This document shows, in pieces, positions 13,237-19,126 of a stretch of 19,126 nt of DNA. The stretch is from the NCBI GenBank assembly GCA_903917425.1, contig CAIXAQ010000871.1, positions 1 to 19,126 of the forward strand, given 5' to 3'. The stretch's first letter is position 1, and every line of letters starts with the position of its first letter. Below the pieces are notes generated by a model. It was not told the origin of the DNA. It was given only the letters and a program-made list of their open reading frames with translations, and made no database searches. A program made the translations under genes and the position numbers. This DNA comes from an uncultured Bacteroidales bacterium (GTDB taxonomy: Bacteria > Bacteroidota > Bacteroidia > Bacteroidales > UBA4417).

Positions 13237-14043
13237 CTAATAACCTTCACGTTGATGGTCCAGGCAGCTCTCATTTTTAAGCATTCTTATTTTTACAGTT
13301 ACCGATACCCCGGCAAAAGAATACCAATCGGTATCGCGTGAGTTCCCTCGTTGCATTCCCGCATTGTGCGAAAGCGTGGGATCCGAAGCAATTTCTTTTT
13401 GGGTTGCCCCACCCGGGGCGGTACCGGCCAGGTCGAGGTAGTATGTTTTACTAATATCATCGAGGTAATCGGTACGTGTTTTACGCATTCCCCATTCGGC
13501 TCCGACTCCTATCAGTTTATTTACGCTATATTTAACTCCAAGTCCGAAAAGTGTGCTGATCGTATAAAGATTATACGGTTTTCCCTGACCCTCCGTGGTT
13601 AATGGTTGCAGTTCGATATTCGCTCCCTGTACATTTCCGTAAGGTTTAAAAAAAGTTCCGGCAGCACCTCCAAACAAATAGGGTGTTATCGGATGGGCTT
13701 TACTACCGATAAAGTATTCGAAAAAATTAATTTCGAGTTGCAAACCAGCCTCGGTAACAGTTGACTCAAAATTAAGGTTGCGGTCAGGGTTGGCTTTGCT
13801 CACCGCATCGTCTCCTGCCACAACTCCGAATAAACCATGTGCCCTCAGCGATATTCGCGTGGTGAAATTCTGCCTGTACATGATCCCGTATGCCGGCTTC
13901 GACATTCGGAAAGGCATGGCCGGATTCAGATCTCCAATGTAATACGTCACGCCACCCAACAATCCCAGATCGCCTGATTTCTGGGCAAAAGTGAGAGACG
14001 CAAAAAGCACCATACAGAAGAATAAAAGACTGGTTTTACGCAT
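13237..14043 (-). CDS. porG: PorG-like outer-membrane protein (DUF6089), probable T9SS component
   Basis: This is a 268-residue protein from the ATG at 14043. The frame stays open 27 codons further upstream, but that extension crosses a perfect promoter box and precedes a clear signal peptide (MRKTSLLFFCMVLFASLTFA), so it is rejected. The mature protein begins QKSGDLGLLGG, then VTYYIGDLNP, the signature of this family, and has alternating amphipathic strands with Gly/aromatic pairs (LEINFFEYFIG, ITPYLFGGAAGTFF, LFGLGVKYSVN) as in a small eight-stranded barrel. In P. gingivalis the gene just before uppS-bamA-ompH-ompH (PG0189) encodes PorG, a T9SS protein associated with the PorK/PorN ring. 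The same position and fold here make a PorG role likely, though by synteny and motif only. The C-terminal tail (ESCLDHQREGY) is polar and has a single Cys. Confidence 0.82.
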   Translation of the reverse strand: MRKTSLLFFCMVLFASLTFAQKSGDLGLLGGVTYYIGDLNPAMPFRMSKPAYGIMYRQNFTTRISLRAHGLFGVVAGDDAVSKANPDRNLNFESTVTEAGLQLEINFFEYFIGSKAHPITPYLFGGAAGTFFKPYGNVQGANIELQPLTTEGQGKPYNLYTISTLFGLGVKYSVNKLIGVGAEWGMRKTRTDYLDDISKTYYLDLAGTAPGGATQKEIASDPTLSHNAGMQRGNSRDTDWYSFAGVSVTVKIRMLKNESCLDHQREGY

Positions 14044-14351
14044 ATTTTTTGAAGGGTGCAAAGGTAGTTTTTTTATTGATGCGGTGCGCATAGTATTGTT
14101 GGATGCTATGATTTTGGTTTTCAACTTATTGGCCGTTTAAAAGATGTACAACCTGAAACAGGAAAGGCGGGAAAATCGAAACCTGTTTTATTAGTTCGAT
14201 ACACGAGTCTTGCTTCAACATACAATAACCACTTCATAAATTAATAGGGAACACACAATATTCATTTTTAAAAATTGAACAATTGCAGCCAGGTCATGAA
14301 GCCCAAGGGTAAGCGGCGGGAAAGCAAGCGGTATTTAACCTGGAATGAACC
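14044..14351. other. Intergenic region between nadK and the porG-like gene
   Basis: This 308-base gap holds the porG-like promoter box (14059-14066). Further upstream are an inverted repeat AAACAGG/CCTGTTT (14156-14162 and 14182-14188, 19-base loop) and the pair CCAGGT/ACCTGG (14289-14294 and 14338-14343) spanning 43 bases just after the nadK stop. Neither has a U-tract on the minus strand, so I see no convincing nadK terminator. No small gene is apparent. Confidence 0.5.
14059..14066 (-). promoter_or_regulatory. -7 promoter box of the porG-like/uppS/bamA operon
   Basis: The minus strand reads TACCTTTG followed by C, a full consensus match, ending 15 bases before the chosen ATG at 14043. This implies a very short leader and fixes the start codon. 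The 11-base context is identical to that of the box at 9089-9096. Confidence 0.65.
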
Positions 14352-15230
14352 TTAATTGCGAATGTCAGATCCCCAGTTAAGTTTTGCCCGTATTGTTGAA
14401 AAAAAGTTTTCATTCAGTCGTTGAACCAGGTTTATTTCGAATCCGGCTTTACCCACAACCAGTTCGTTTTCAGGAGAAATGAGAGTAGATTGCGAGTCGA
14501 GTCCAAGCAATGCCTGCTGTTCGCGACTGTCAATCCTGATGCGTATGAGGCTGCTGTCGGGAATAACGACGGGACGTACAGATAAATTGTGCGGCGCGAT
14601 GGGAGTAATGACGAAATTACTTGAATCGGGTGTGATAATAGGACCTCCGCAACTCAAAGAGTAAGCCGTTGATCCGGTTGGAGTTGCAACTATCAGCCCA
14701 TCGGCCCAATAGGAGTGTAGCTGTTGGTCGTTGACCCACACATGCACAACTACCAGCGACGAATTTTCTTTTTTGTTGATAGACAGCTCATTAAAGGCAT
14801 AATTAAAATCGCTGAATAAGTTTGCCGGGGATTGCAGGCAAATCAGGGTCCGCTTTACAATACGATAGCGTTTTTCAATAATGTCATCAACCGCAGGAAT
14901 GATTTCGTCGCGCGGAATGCTCGACAGAAAGCCCATCCGCCCCAAATTGATTCCGACAATGGGAATGCCCGAATCGCGCACCTGCCTTACTGCATCGAGC
15001 ATAGTTCCATCGCCGCCAACCGAAAAAAGCAAATCAGCTTGCCCTTTGAGTTCAGCATGATTGTTAAAAATTTTCACATCCTGCCGGAAAGCAATTTTAT
15101 CTTTCAAAAAATCATGGAAAGGTTTCCAGACGATGAGTTTGCAGCCCCTGCTTTCGAGTGCTTCGGTAAGAATGCGAAAGTACTCAATGTGGTCGGGATT
15201 AAATGCTTTTCCAAATAATGCAATTTTCAC
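14352..15230 (-). CDS. nadK: NAD kinase
   Basis: The enzyme phosphorylates NAD to NADP using ATP or polyphosphate and is the only route to NADP in most bacteria. The protein has 292 residues, standard length. The start is GTG at 15230-15228 (MKIALFGKAF): an in-frame TAA (complement of 15243-15245) lies five codons upstream and no ATG lies between, so GTG is the only sensible start. Motifs present are LFSVGGDGTMLDAV (GGDG, nucleotide and catalytic Asp), VGINLGRMGFLSSIP, FNELSINKKENSS and GLIVATPTGSTAYSLSCGGP, the conserved substrate site. It is separated by 236 bases with period-8 repeats from the Omp85-type gene upstream, and I see no consensus -7 box there, so it may be read from the CBS gene promoter. 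Confidence 0.97.
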   Translation of the reverse strand: MKIALFGKAFNPDHIEYFRILTEALESRGCKLIVWKPFHDFLKDKIAFRQDVKIFNNHAELKGQADLLFSVGGDGTMLDAVRQVRDSGIPIVGINLGRMGFLSSIPRDEIIPAVDDIIEKRYRIVKRTLICLQSPANLFSDFNYAFNELSINKKENSSLVVVHVWVNDQQLHSYWADGLIVATPTGSTAYSLSCGGPIITPDSSNFVITPIAPHNLSVRPVVIPDSSLIRIRIDSREQQALLGLDSQSTLISPENELVVGKAGFEINLVQRLNENFFSTIRAKLNWGSDIRN

Positions 15231-15381
15231 TTTTTTATGATTTTATATGTTTTACACCCCAGTTGAATACCCGTTATTTCAGTCAGATTTGCTTCAGATA
15301 TTGTATAAATTTGGGGAAACTGAGCCTTTTTTATGTAGAAAACCAAGGCTATCCCACTAATTTATTACTTAATTCTCCCGG

Positions 15382-15413
15382 TCGCCCCTTCTCCCTGTCG
15401 CCCCTCACCCCTC
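15382..15413. repeat. Degenerate period-8 tandem repeat
   Basis: Four units, TCGCCCCT, TCTCCCTG, TCGCCCCT and CACCCCTC, follow one another between nadK and the Omp85-type gene. They have the same period and base bias as the tract at 1023-1058. Function is unknown. Confidence 0.7.
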
Positions 15414-15466
15414 GTAAAAGGAAAAATCTTCATCCACAGCCATAAATCTGAAACTTACGTAATCTC

Positions 15467-16918
15467 TCAGATTCCGGCTATAAAGTGAATAAAGATACCA
15501 CTTTCTCCCGATCTGTTAATGGCATATTCAATCCTGACAACTTTGTCGTAATATGTTACCAGGTCGAGTCCAAGTCCTGCACCGGCAAGCCAGGTTTGTG
15601 GAAGGACATTATTATTTAACCCAATCCATTGCGGCTGCCACACATATCCTGCATCAGCGAAAGCCGTTATATATAAGGCGTAGTGAATACGTCCGAATTT
15701 TGGTGTGGGAATAAACCCTATTTCCCGGGTACGTTCGGGCACGAGGGCAAATTTTACGTTTGAACGCACAACGCCAAAATGTTTGCCATCAATCACATAA
15801 TACTGGTAACCACGCACATAATCGCGGTTATAGCCCAGGCCTTGCATTAAAAAATAGGGCTGCCATGCCCCTGCCGACACTTTTCCTATGAATGAAATTC
15901 CGGTATACCAACGCGCAGCCAATTGAGAATATAGCCTTGTGGTTGTTTTTGCCCACGCTACATTTACCGGTTTCTCGAAAGCCAGGCCCAGTCCCGATTT
16001 ATTCAACTCCAGATCGATATACCAGCCTTTAAGCGGGTAGTATTTTATATCGCGATGGTCGATTTTGAGCCTGTAATAGACGAACAAAAATGAAGGCTGA
16101 TTAACATCCGGGTAGCTGTAATCACTGTTTAGAGCCAGGAGCGAATCACTGAAGGAAAGATTCCGGTATCCGATGTCAAAATTGTGTGAAGTAAAAATAG
16201 AGTTGCGATAGGATGTTTTGGCAACAAAATATTTCTCGGCGGATAAGCCATCAGGCACAAATGCAAATAAAAGTTTATCTTCCCTTGTTAAGTAACCGGT
16301 TTCCCGGTTTTTCTTGTAACCGGCCTCAAATCCCAATCCAAGATGCTTGTTTTTGTCTATATAGGGATTAAGATAAGCTACGCTGAACTGGTGATTTTTT
16401 CCAAACTGAATAACGGCATCCAACTCATCCATTCGTCCGGTGAAATTATACCATTTCACGTCAACGCCATAATTGATACGGGTAAAATCGCGCGTTTGCC
16501 ACCAGGCATTGAAATTGCGATCCGTGATTTTAATGATTGGAACAGGCCAGATATACCAGCGTTCGAGTAGTTCTATTTTTACATTTACTCTTGGTATCGA
16601 CTCTGCACTTATTTTAATAACAGTATCGATGGTTACAAAATTAAAAAGCGAAGTATTCAGCAGGTTTAACCGCGATTGGTAAACCATTATGCCGAATTTC
16701 GACAGCGAAACAGTGTCGTTCGCAGCAAACTGCAGCTCTCGAAAAACAACATAATCCAGTGTTTTTTTATTTCCCGACAGTTCTATTGAATTTACTATAA
16801 CCTTTTTCTCAATTTCGTTTGTCTGGGCTGCAACCGGCAATAAACTGAAAAACAACAGATTAAGCAAAACCAAGACCGGTGCTGCATAAACTGACGGTTT
16901 TATAAATCGAAAAAACAT
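15467..16918 (-). CDS. Single-POTRA Omp85/BamA-TamA-family outer-membrane protein
   Basis: This 483-residue protein has a signal peptide (hydrophobic segment VLVLLNLLFFSLLPVAAQ), one POTRA domain (about 40-115: VNSIELSGNKKTLDYVVFRE, then LLNTSLFNFVTIDTVI) and a C-terminal barrel (about 120-483). The stretch ERWYIWPVPIIKITDRNFNA marks the POTRA-barrel junction. The barrel has repeated aromatic-rich strands such as YNFTGRMDELDAVIQFGKNH, and DYVRGYQYYVIDG probably supplies the loop-6 element, with RGY in place of RGF. The last strand ends IFIHFIAGI, without a terminal Phe. One POTRA distinguishes it from BamA (five) and TamA (three). Omp85 proteins insert or translocate polypeptides; its client is unknown. 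It starts 9 bases after the CBS gene stop, so the two are cotranscribed. Confidence 0.88.
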   Translation of the reverse strand: MFFRFIKPSVYAAPVLVLLNLLFFSLLPVAAQTNEIEKKVIVNSIELSGNKKTLDYVVFRELQFAANDTVSLSKFGIMVYQSRLNLLNTSLFNFVTIDTVIKISAESIPRVNVKIELLERWYIWPVPIIKITDRNFNAWWQTRDFTRINYGVDVKWYNFTGRMDELDAVIQFGKNHQFSVAYLNPYIDKNKHLGLGFEAGYKKNRETGYLTREDKLLFAFVPDGLSAEKYFVAKTSYRNSIFTSHNFDIGYRNLSFSDSLLALNSDYSYPDVNQPSFLFVYYRLKIDHRDIKYYPLKGWYIDLELNKSGLGLAFEKPVNVAWAKTTTRLYSQLAARWYTGISFIGKVSAGAWQPYFLMQGLGYNRDYVRGYQYYVIDGKHFGVVRSNVKFALVPERTREIGFIPTPKFGRIHYALYITAFADAGYVWQPQWIGLNNNVLPQTWLAGAGLGLDLVTYYDKVVRIEYAINRSGESGIFIHFIAGI

Positions 16919-16927
16919 GAATCGGGA

Positions 16928-17590
16928 TCAGACGTTTAAATAAGTCATCAGGAGATCGTAGCGTTCGCGAAGATTGTCGAAATAATCGCTTTCGAAAAAC
17001 GATGCTTTGATCGTATAATTGTGGCGTAAAAACGATTGTATTACAGGCTGAATATCAATTTTATTTAGTTTCAACGTAAGCTCCAGGCGGGTTGAATCGG
17101 TGGGCGAAGTCACATAAAAGCTCAGCATTTTAGCATCGTTATCTTCAATGATCCTCGAGATTTCAACCATCGAAAAATCGTTTGCATTCAGATCGAGTAC
17201 AAGTATTCCTCCCGGGTTGCTGACAGCGGCAGTGGCAGCCATTTTTTCGACAATATCGGCCAGGGTTATTACACCAAGGTAGGTCCCTTTTTCGTCAACC
17301 ACCGGCAAGGTGGTGAGCTTATAGTCGGCAAAAAGCTTCATGGCTTCGTAAATATGCTTCGATTGCAGGATCGAAATGTTCTGCAACTGAAGCTGCAGGC
17401 TCCAGATCGGCTCTTCGAAAGAACCTTCGGCATAAATATCGGCCTCCGAAACAAGCCCCAGCAACTGCGAATCGCTGACAACCGGAAGGTGCGAAACCTT
17501 GAACTCATCAAACCAATGCAAGGTCGTAAGCCCGGTATCGGAAGTTTTAAGTGGCAGCACATCGCCTGATATAAGTTCTTTTGCTATCAT
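16928..17590 (-). CDS. Paired CBS-domain protein with C-terminal ACT-like region
   Basis: This 220-residue soluble protein has two CBS motifs: residues about 1-55 (FDEFKVSHLPVVSDSQLLGL) and about 70-120 (YKLTTLPVVDEKGTYLGVIT, then LADIVEKMA). Paired CBS motifs form a Bateman module that binds adenosyl ligands such as AMP, ATP, NAD or SAM. The last 80 residues (GGILVLDLNANDFSMVEISR, then IIEDNDAKMLSFYV, LELTLKLNKIDIQPVIQSF) have the alternation of an ACT-like regulatory domain. It starts at ATG 17590, diverges from pdxJ across 81 bases and leads an operon with the single-POTRA gene, with nadK beyond. From memory, CBS-nadK-pdxJ adjacency is common in this phylum. Sensing of nucleotide or NAD(P) status is an inference; no catalytic domain is present. 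Confidence 0.88.
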   Translation of the reverse strand: MIAKELISGDVLPLKTSDTGLTTLHWFDEFKVSHLPVVSDSQLLGLVSEADIYAEGSFEEPIWSLQLQLQNISILQSKHIYEAMKLFADYKLTTLPVVDEKGTYLGVITLADIVEKMAATAAVSNPGGILVLDLNANDFSMVEISRIIEDNDAKMLSFYVTSPTDSTRLELTLKLNKIDIQPVIQSFLRHNYTIKASFFESDYFDNLRERYDLLMTYLNV

Positions 17591-17603
17591 AATTCAGTAG
17601 GCT

Positions 17604-17633
17604 CAAATATCGTGCCTCAAGCTGTAAAACCAA
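17604..17633 (-). promoter_or_regulatory. Promoter of the CBS-domain gene
   Basis: On the minus strand a -33 TTG (complement of 17631-17633) is followed after exactly 19 bases by GATATTTG (complement of 17604-17611), which differs from TAnnTTTG at one position. The ATG at 17590 lies 13 bases further on. The spacing is good but the -7 box imperfect. Confidence 0.45.
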
Positions 17634-17646
17634 GCCTGCTGTTTTG

Positions 17647-17654
17647 TAAATTTG
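17647..17654 (+). promoter_or_regulatory. -7 promoter box of pdxJ
   Basis: TAAATTTG followed by C fully matches TAnnTTTG plus C/T and ends 17 bases before the ATG at 17672. No TTG is found at the -33 position. The short leader supports ATG 17672 over the TTG at 17666. Confidence 0.6.
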
Positions 17655-17671
17655 CAGCATAAAAATTGGTG

Positions 17672-18385
17672 ATGACAAAGTTAAGTGTAAATATTAATAA
17701 AATTGCTACAATTCGTAACGCCCGGGGCGGAAATATGCCCGATGTGCTTAAAGCAGCTATCGATTGCGAATTATTCGGTGCGCAGGGCATAACCGTTCAT
17801 CCCCGTCCCGACGAACGCCATATCAGGTATAGCGATGTGTATGAAATATACCCCCTGATTAAAACAGAATTCAACATCGAAGGCAATCCTATTCAACAAT
17901 TTATCGATCTGGTGCTTGAGGTTAAACCTGCACAGGTAACGCTGGTCCCCGATTCGCACGATGTGATTACTTCCAATGCCGGTTGGGACACGAAGAAGCA
18001 TAAATCGTTCTTAAAGGAGATTGTTTCAGAGTTCAAATCACACGGTATCCGGACTTCCATTTTTGTCGATCCGATTGCCGAAATGGTATCCTGCGCTGCC
18101 CAAACCGGAACCGACCGTATCGAACTTTATACTGAAGCTTACGCTCAAAACTACCCGCTTGATCGCATTATGGCTATAGCTCCATACGCGGAGGCTTCAA
18201 GAATCGCCATTCAAAACGGCCTGGGAATCAATGCCGGGCACGACCTCGACCTGAATAATCTATGGTACCTGGTTCGCACCATTCCTGAAATTATGGAAGT
18301 TTCCATTGGTCATGCCTTAGTGAGTGAAGCTTTATACCTTGGCCTGGAAAAAACGATACATTTGTATTTGCAGCAGTTGCGGTAG
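17672..18385 (+). CDS. pdxJ: Pyridoxine 5'-phosphate synthase
   Basis: PdxJ condenses 1-deoxyxylulose 5-phosphate with 3-amino-2-oxopropyl phosphate to make pyridoxine 5'-phosphate in the DXP-dependent vitamin B6 pathway. The protein has 237 residues from ATG 17672, the usual length; a TTG two codons upstream is less likely. It is a TIM barrel with the family motifs in order: LSVNINKIATIRNARGGNMP, GITVHPRPDERHI (active-site His, phosphate-binding Arg), QVTLVPDSHDVITSNAGWD, SIFVDPIAEMVSCAAQTG, DRIELYTEAYA, NAGHDLDLNNL and EVSIGHALVSEALYLGLE (phosphate site). The gene diverges from the CBS gene and has its own promoter. The downstream gap contains period-7 repeats rather than a clear terminator. 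Confidence 0.97.
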   Translation: MTKLSVNINKIATIRNARGGNMPDVLKAAIDCELFGAQGITVHPRPDERHIRYSDVYEIYPLIKTEFNIEGNPIQQFIDLVLEVKPAQVTLVPDSHDVITSNAGWDTKKHKSFLKEIVSEFKSHGIRTSIFVDPIAEMVSCAAQTGTDRIELYTEAYAQNYPLDRIMAIAPYAEASRIAIQNGLGINAGHDLDLNNLWYLVRTIPEIMEVSIGHALVSEALYLGLEKTIHLYLQQLR

Positions 18386-18424
18386 CGATGCATCACTTTT
18401 TGTTTCTACCTCGAATTGAACAGG

Positions 18425-18466
18425 TTAGATTTTAGATGGTCAGAAGACAGTAGACAGAAGTCAGAA
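18425..18466 (+). repeat. Degenerate period-7 tandem repeat, downstream of pdxJ
   Basis: Six 7-base units run from 18425: TTAGATT and TTAGATG, then GTCAGAA, GACAGTA, GACAGAA and GTCAGAA. The last four resemble the repeat at 887-949 and are largely complementary to 18580-18604 (21 of 25 positions by eye), so transcripts of the gap could fold into a long hairpin. Confidence 0.75.
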
Positions 18467-18579
18467 GAAGGTGCTACTTTGAGATTTTACCTTACAATAC
18501 TAAAGAAAAGTAAGTAGAATAATCTATAATGGGAGAACAAAGCCTTGCTCTCATGGGGTAAAGAATGTTGCCCTGGAAA

Positions 18580-18604
18580 CTTCCGACTTCGGTCTTCGGT
18601 CTTC
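18580..18604 (-). repeat. Inverted copy of the period-7 repeat
   Basis: On the minus strand this reads GAAGACC, GAAGACC, GAAGTCG and GAAG. Reversed, it aligns with 18443-18467 over 25 bases with four mismatches. The two copies face each other across about 110 bases between pdxJ and the YwqK-like gene. Confidence 0.75.
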
Positions 18605-18676
18605 CGGCAAATCCAATTCACCCATGGAATAAACAGCAGCGCCAAATGACTCATAATAAGCAAACATAAAAGCCAT

Positions 18677-19126
18677 ATGATAAAATACATTTTCATCCTG
18701 TTTTTCATCATTTCTTCCTATGCCATTTCGGCTCAGAACAGTGTTGAACCCAAACAGACGGAGGAGCGAAACGGGCTCCTATACCTGAAAAGCGAAAAAA
18801 CGCCCTATACCGGAACCGTTGTTTCCTTATTTCCATCAGGCAAAAAACAAATTGAGGCCCACTACCTGAATGGCAAAGAAAATGGCGTGGAATCTACCTG
18901 GTTTCCTGACGGCAAACCCATGATGGAAATCACTTATCGCGACGGCGAATTCAACGGTTCATACAAATTCTATTATATCGAAGGAGGCCTTGAGTACGAA
19001 AAAATATATAAAGGCGGTCTGATGAATGGCCTGTCAACCCATTATTATCACGATGGAAAAATAGAATACCAAGGTTCCTATTCCGACTGCCGCGAAACCG
19101 GTCCCTGGACGTATTACCACCCGAAC
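18677..19126 (+). CDS. Exported YwqK/MORN-like repeat protein, N-terminal part (3' end outside window)
   Basis: The frame is open from ATG 18677 to the window edge (150 codons). The first 20 residues are a signal peptide (MIKYIFILFFIISSYAISAQ). After it come short repeats of about 22-24 residues with the pattern G....F...G....E..Y..G..nG: TGTVVSLFPSGKKQIEAHY, ENGVESTWFPDGKPMMEITY, FNGSYKFYYIEGGLEYEKIY, MNGLSTHYYHDGKIEYQG and TGPWTYYHPN. This is the toxin-antitoxin YwqK/MORN-variant repeat, which in Bacteroidota is frequent in exported proteins of unknown role. Despite the family name, no toxin gene is visible next to it here. It forms antiparallel beta-hairpins and may bind membrane or protein surfaces; no function is proposed. 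The upstream 291-base gap has no consensus promoter box that I can see. Confidence 0.85.
   Translation, partial: MIKYIFILFFIISSYAISAQNSVEPKQTEERNGLLYLKSEKTPYTGTVVSLFPSGKKQIEAHYLNGKENGVESTWFPDGKPMMEITYRDGEFNGSYKFYYIEGGLEYEKIYKGGLMNGLSTHYYHDGKIEYQGSYSDCRETGPWTYYHPN

Noticed and set aside
14044..14124. 27-codon N-terminal extension of the porG-like gene
   Set aside because: It precedes a clear signal peptide and runs through a consensus promoter box at 14059-14066.
14832..15218. 128-codon open frame on the + strand inside nadK
   Set aside because: It is antisense to conserved NAD kinase motifs; the composition looks like a frame shadow.
15306..15313. TAAATTTG on the + strand upstream of nothing
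   Set aside because: It matches the -7 pattern, but no + strand gene follows before 17672 and it is followed by G; likely a chance AT-rich match.
18487..18711. 74-codon minus-strand frame between pdxJ and the YwqK-like gene
   Set aside because: It overlaps the inverted heptad repeat and the signal peptide of the + strand gene, and shows no family features.
1..19126. A hidden defence, mobile or secondary-metabolite system
   Set aside because: No transposase, integrase, nuclease, reverse transcriptase, helicase, methyltransferase or biosynthetic enzyme is seen on either strand; the genes are mostly envelope housekeeping.

Overview
The window looks like chromosomal DNA of a Bacteroidota member that has a type IX secretion system (T9SS), probably a Bacteroidales/Marinilabiliales-type or related lineage. 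The evidence is: promoter -7 boxes of the Bacteroidota type (TAnnTTTG followed by C or T) with essentially no Shine-Dalgarno sequences; signal peptides ending in AQ; a T9SS sorting domain and BACON, PKD and CUB modules on one large secreted protein; and a gene block (porG-like/DUF6089, uppS, bamA, two ompH/skp genes) that I recognise as conserved in this phylum, including Porphyromonas gingivalis.

Layout. 1-885 (+): C-terminal part of apolipoprotein N-acyltransferase (lnt), convergent with a MATE-family transporter (1078-2412, -). The gap between them holds two kinds of short degenerate tandem repeat. 2413-2992: AT-rich spacer with a promoter box and a probably structured leader, reading into an uncharacterised 171-residue protein (2993-3508, +). 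3818-7930 (+): a 1370-residue secreted multidomain protein with its own promoter and leader hairpin, closed by a strong terminator. 7931-8524: gene-free and rich in inverted repeats. 8525-14043 (-): outer-membrane biogenesis block in transcription order porG-like, uppS, bamA, ompH, ompH, closed by a terminator at 8474-8500. 14352-17590 (-): CBS-domain protein, single-POTRA Omp85-type protein and NAD kinase. 17672-18385 (+): pdxJ, divergent from the CBS gene. 18677 to the window end (+): a partial exported YwqK/MORN-like repeat protein.

How the genes fit together. Most of the window serves the cell envelope. UppS makes the undecaprenyl lipid carrier, BamA inserts beta-barrels, the two Skp/OmpH-like chaperones escort unfolded barrels through the periplasm, and Lnt completes lipoprotein maturation. 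The PorG-like barrel is expected to belong to the T9SS, which would export the large protein at 3818-7930. NadK (NADP supply) and PdxJ (vitamin B6) are housekeeping neighbours that often sit by this block.

I found no CRISPR array, transposase, integrase, tRNA, rRNA, toxin-antitoxin pair or recognisable defence system. The least explained items are the hairpin-bearing leaders of the two + strand accessory genes, the alternating CCCG/CGGG element at 8131-8185, and the period-7 and period-8 intergenic repeats. All functional assignments rest on reading motifs by eye; no searches were run.
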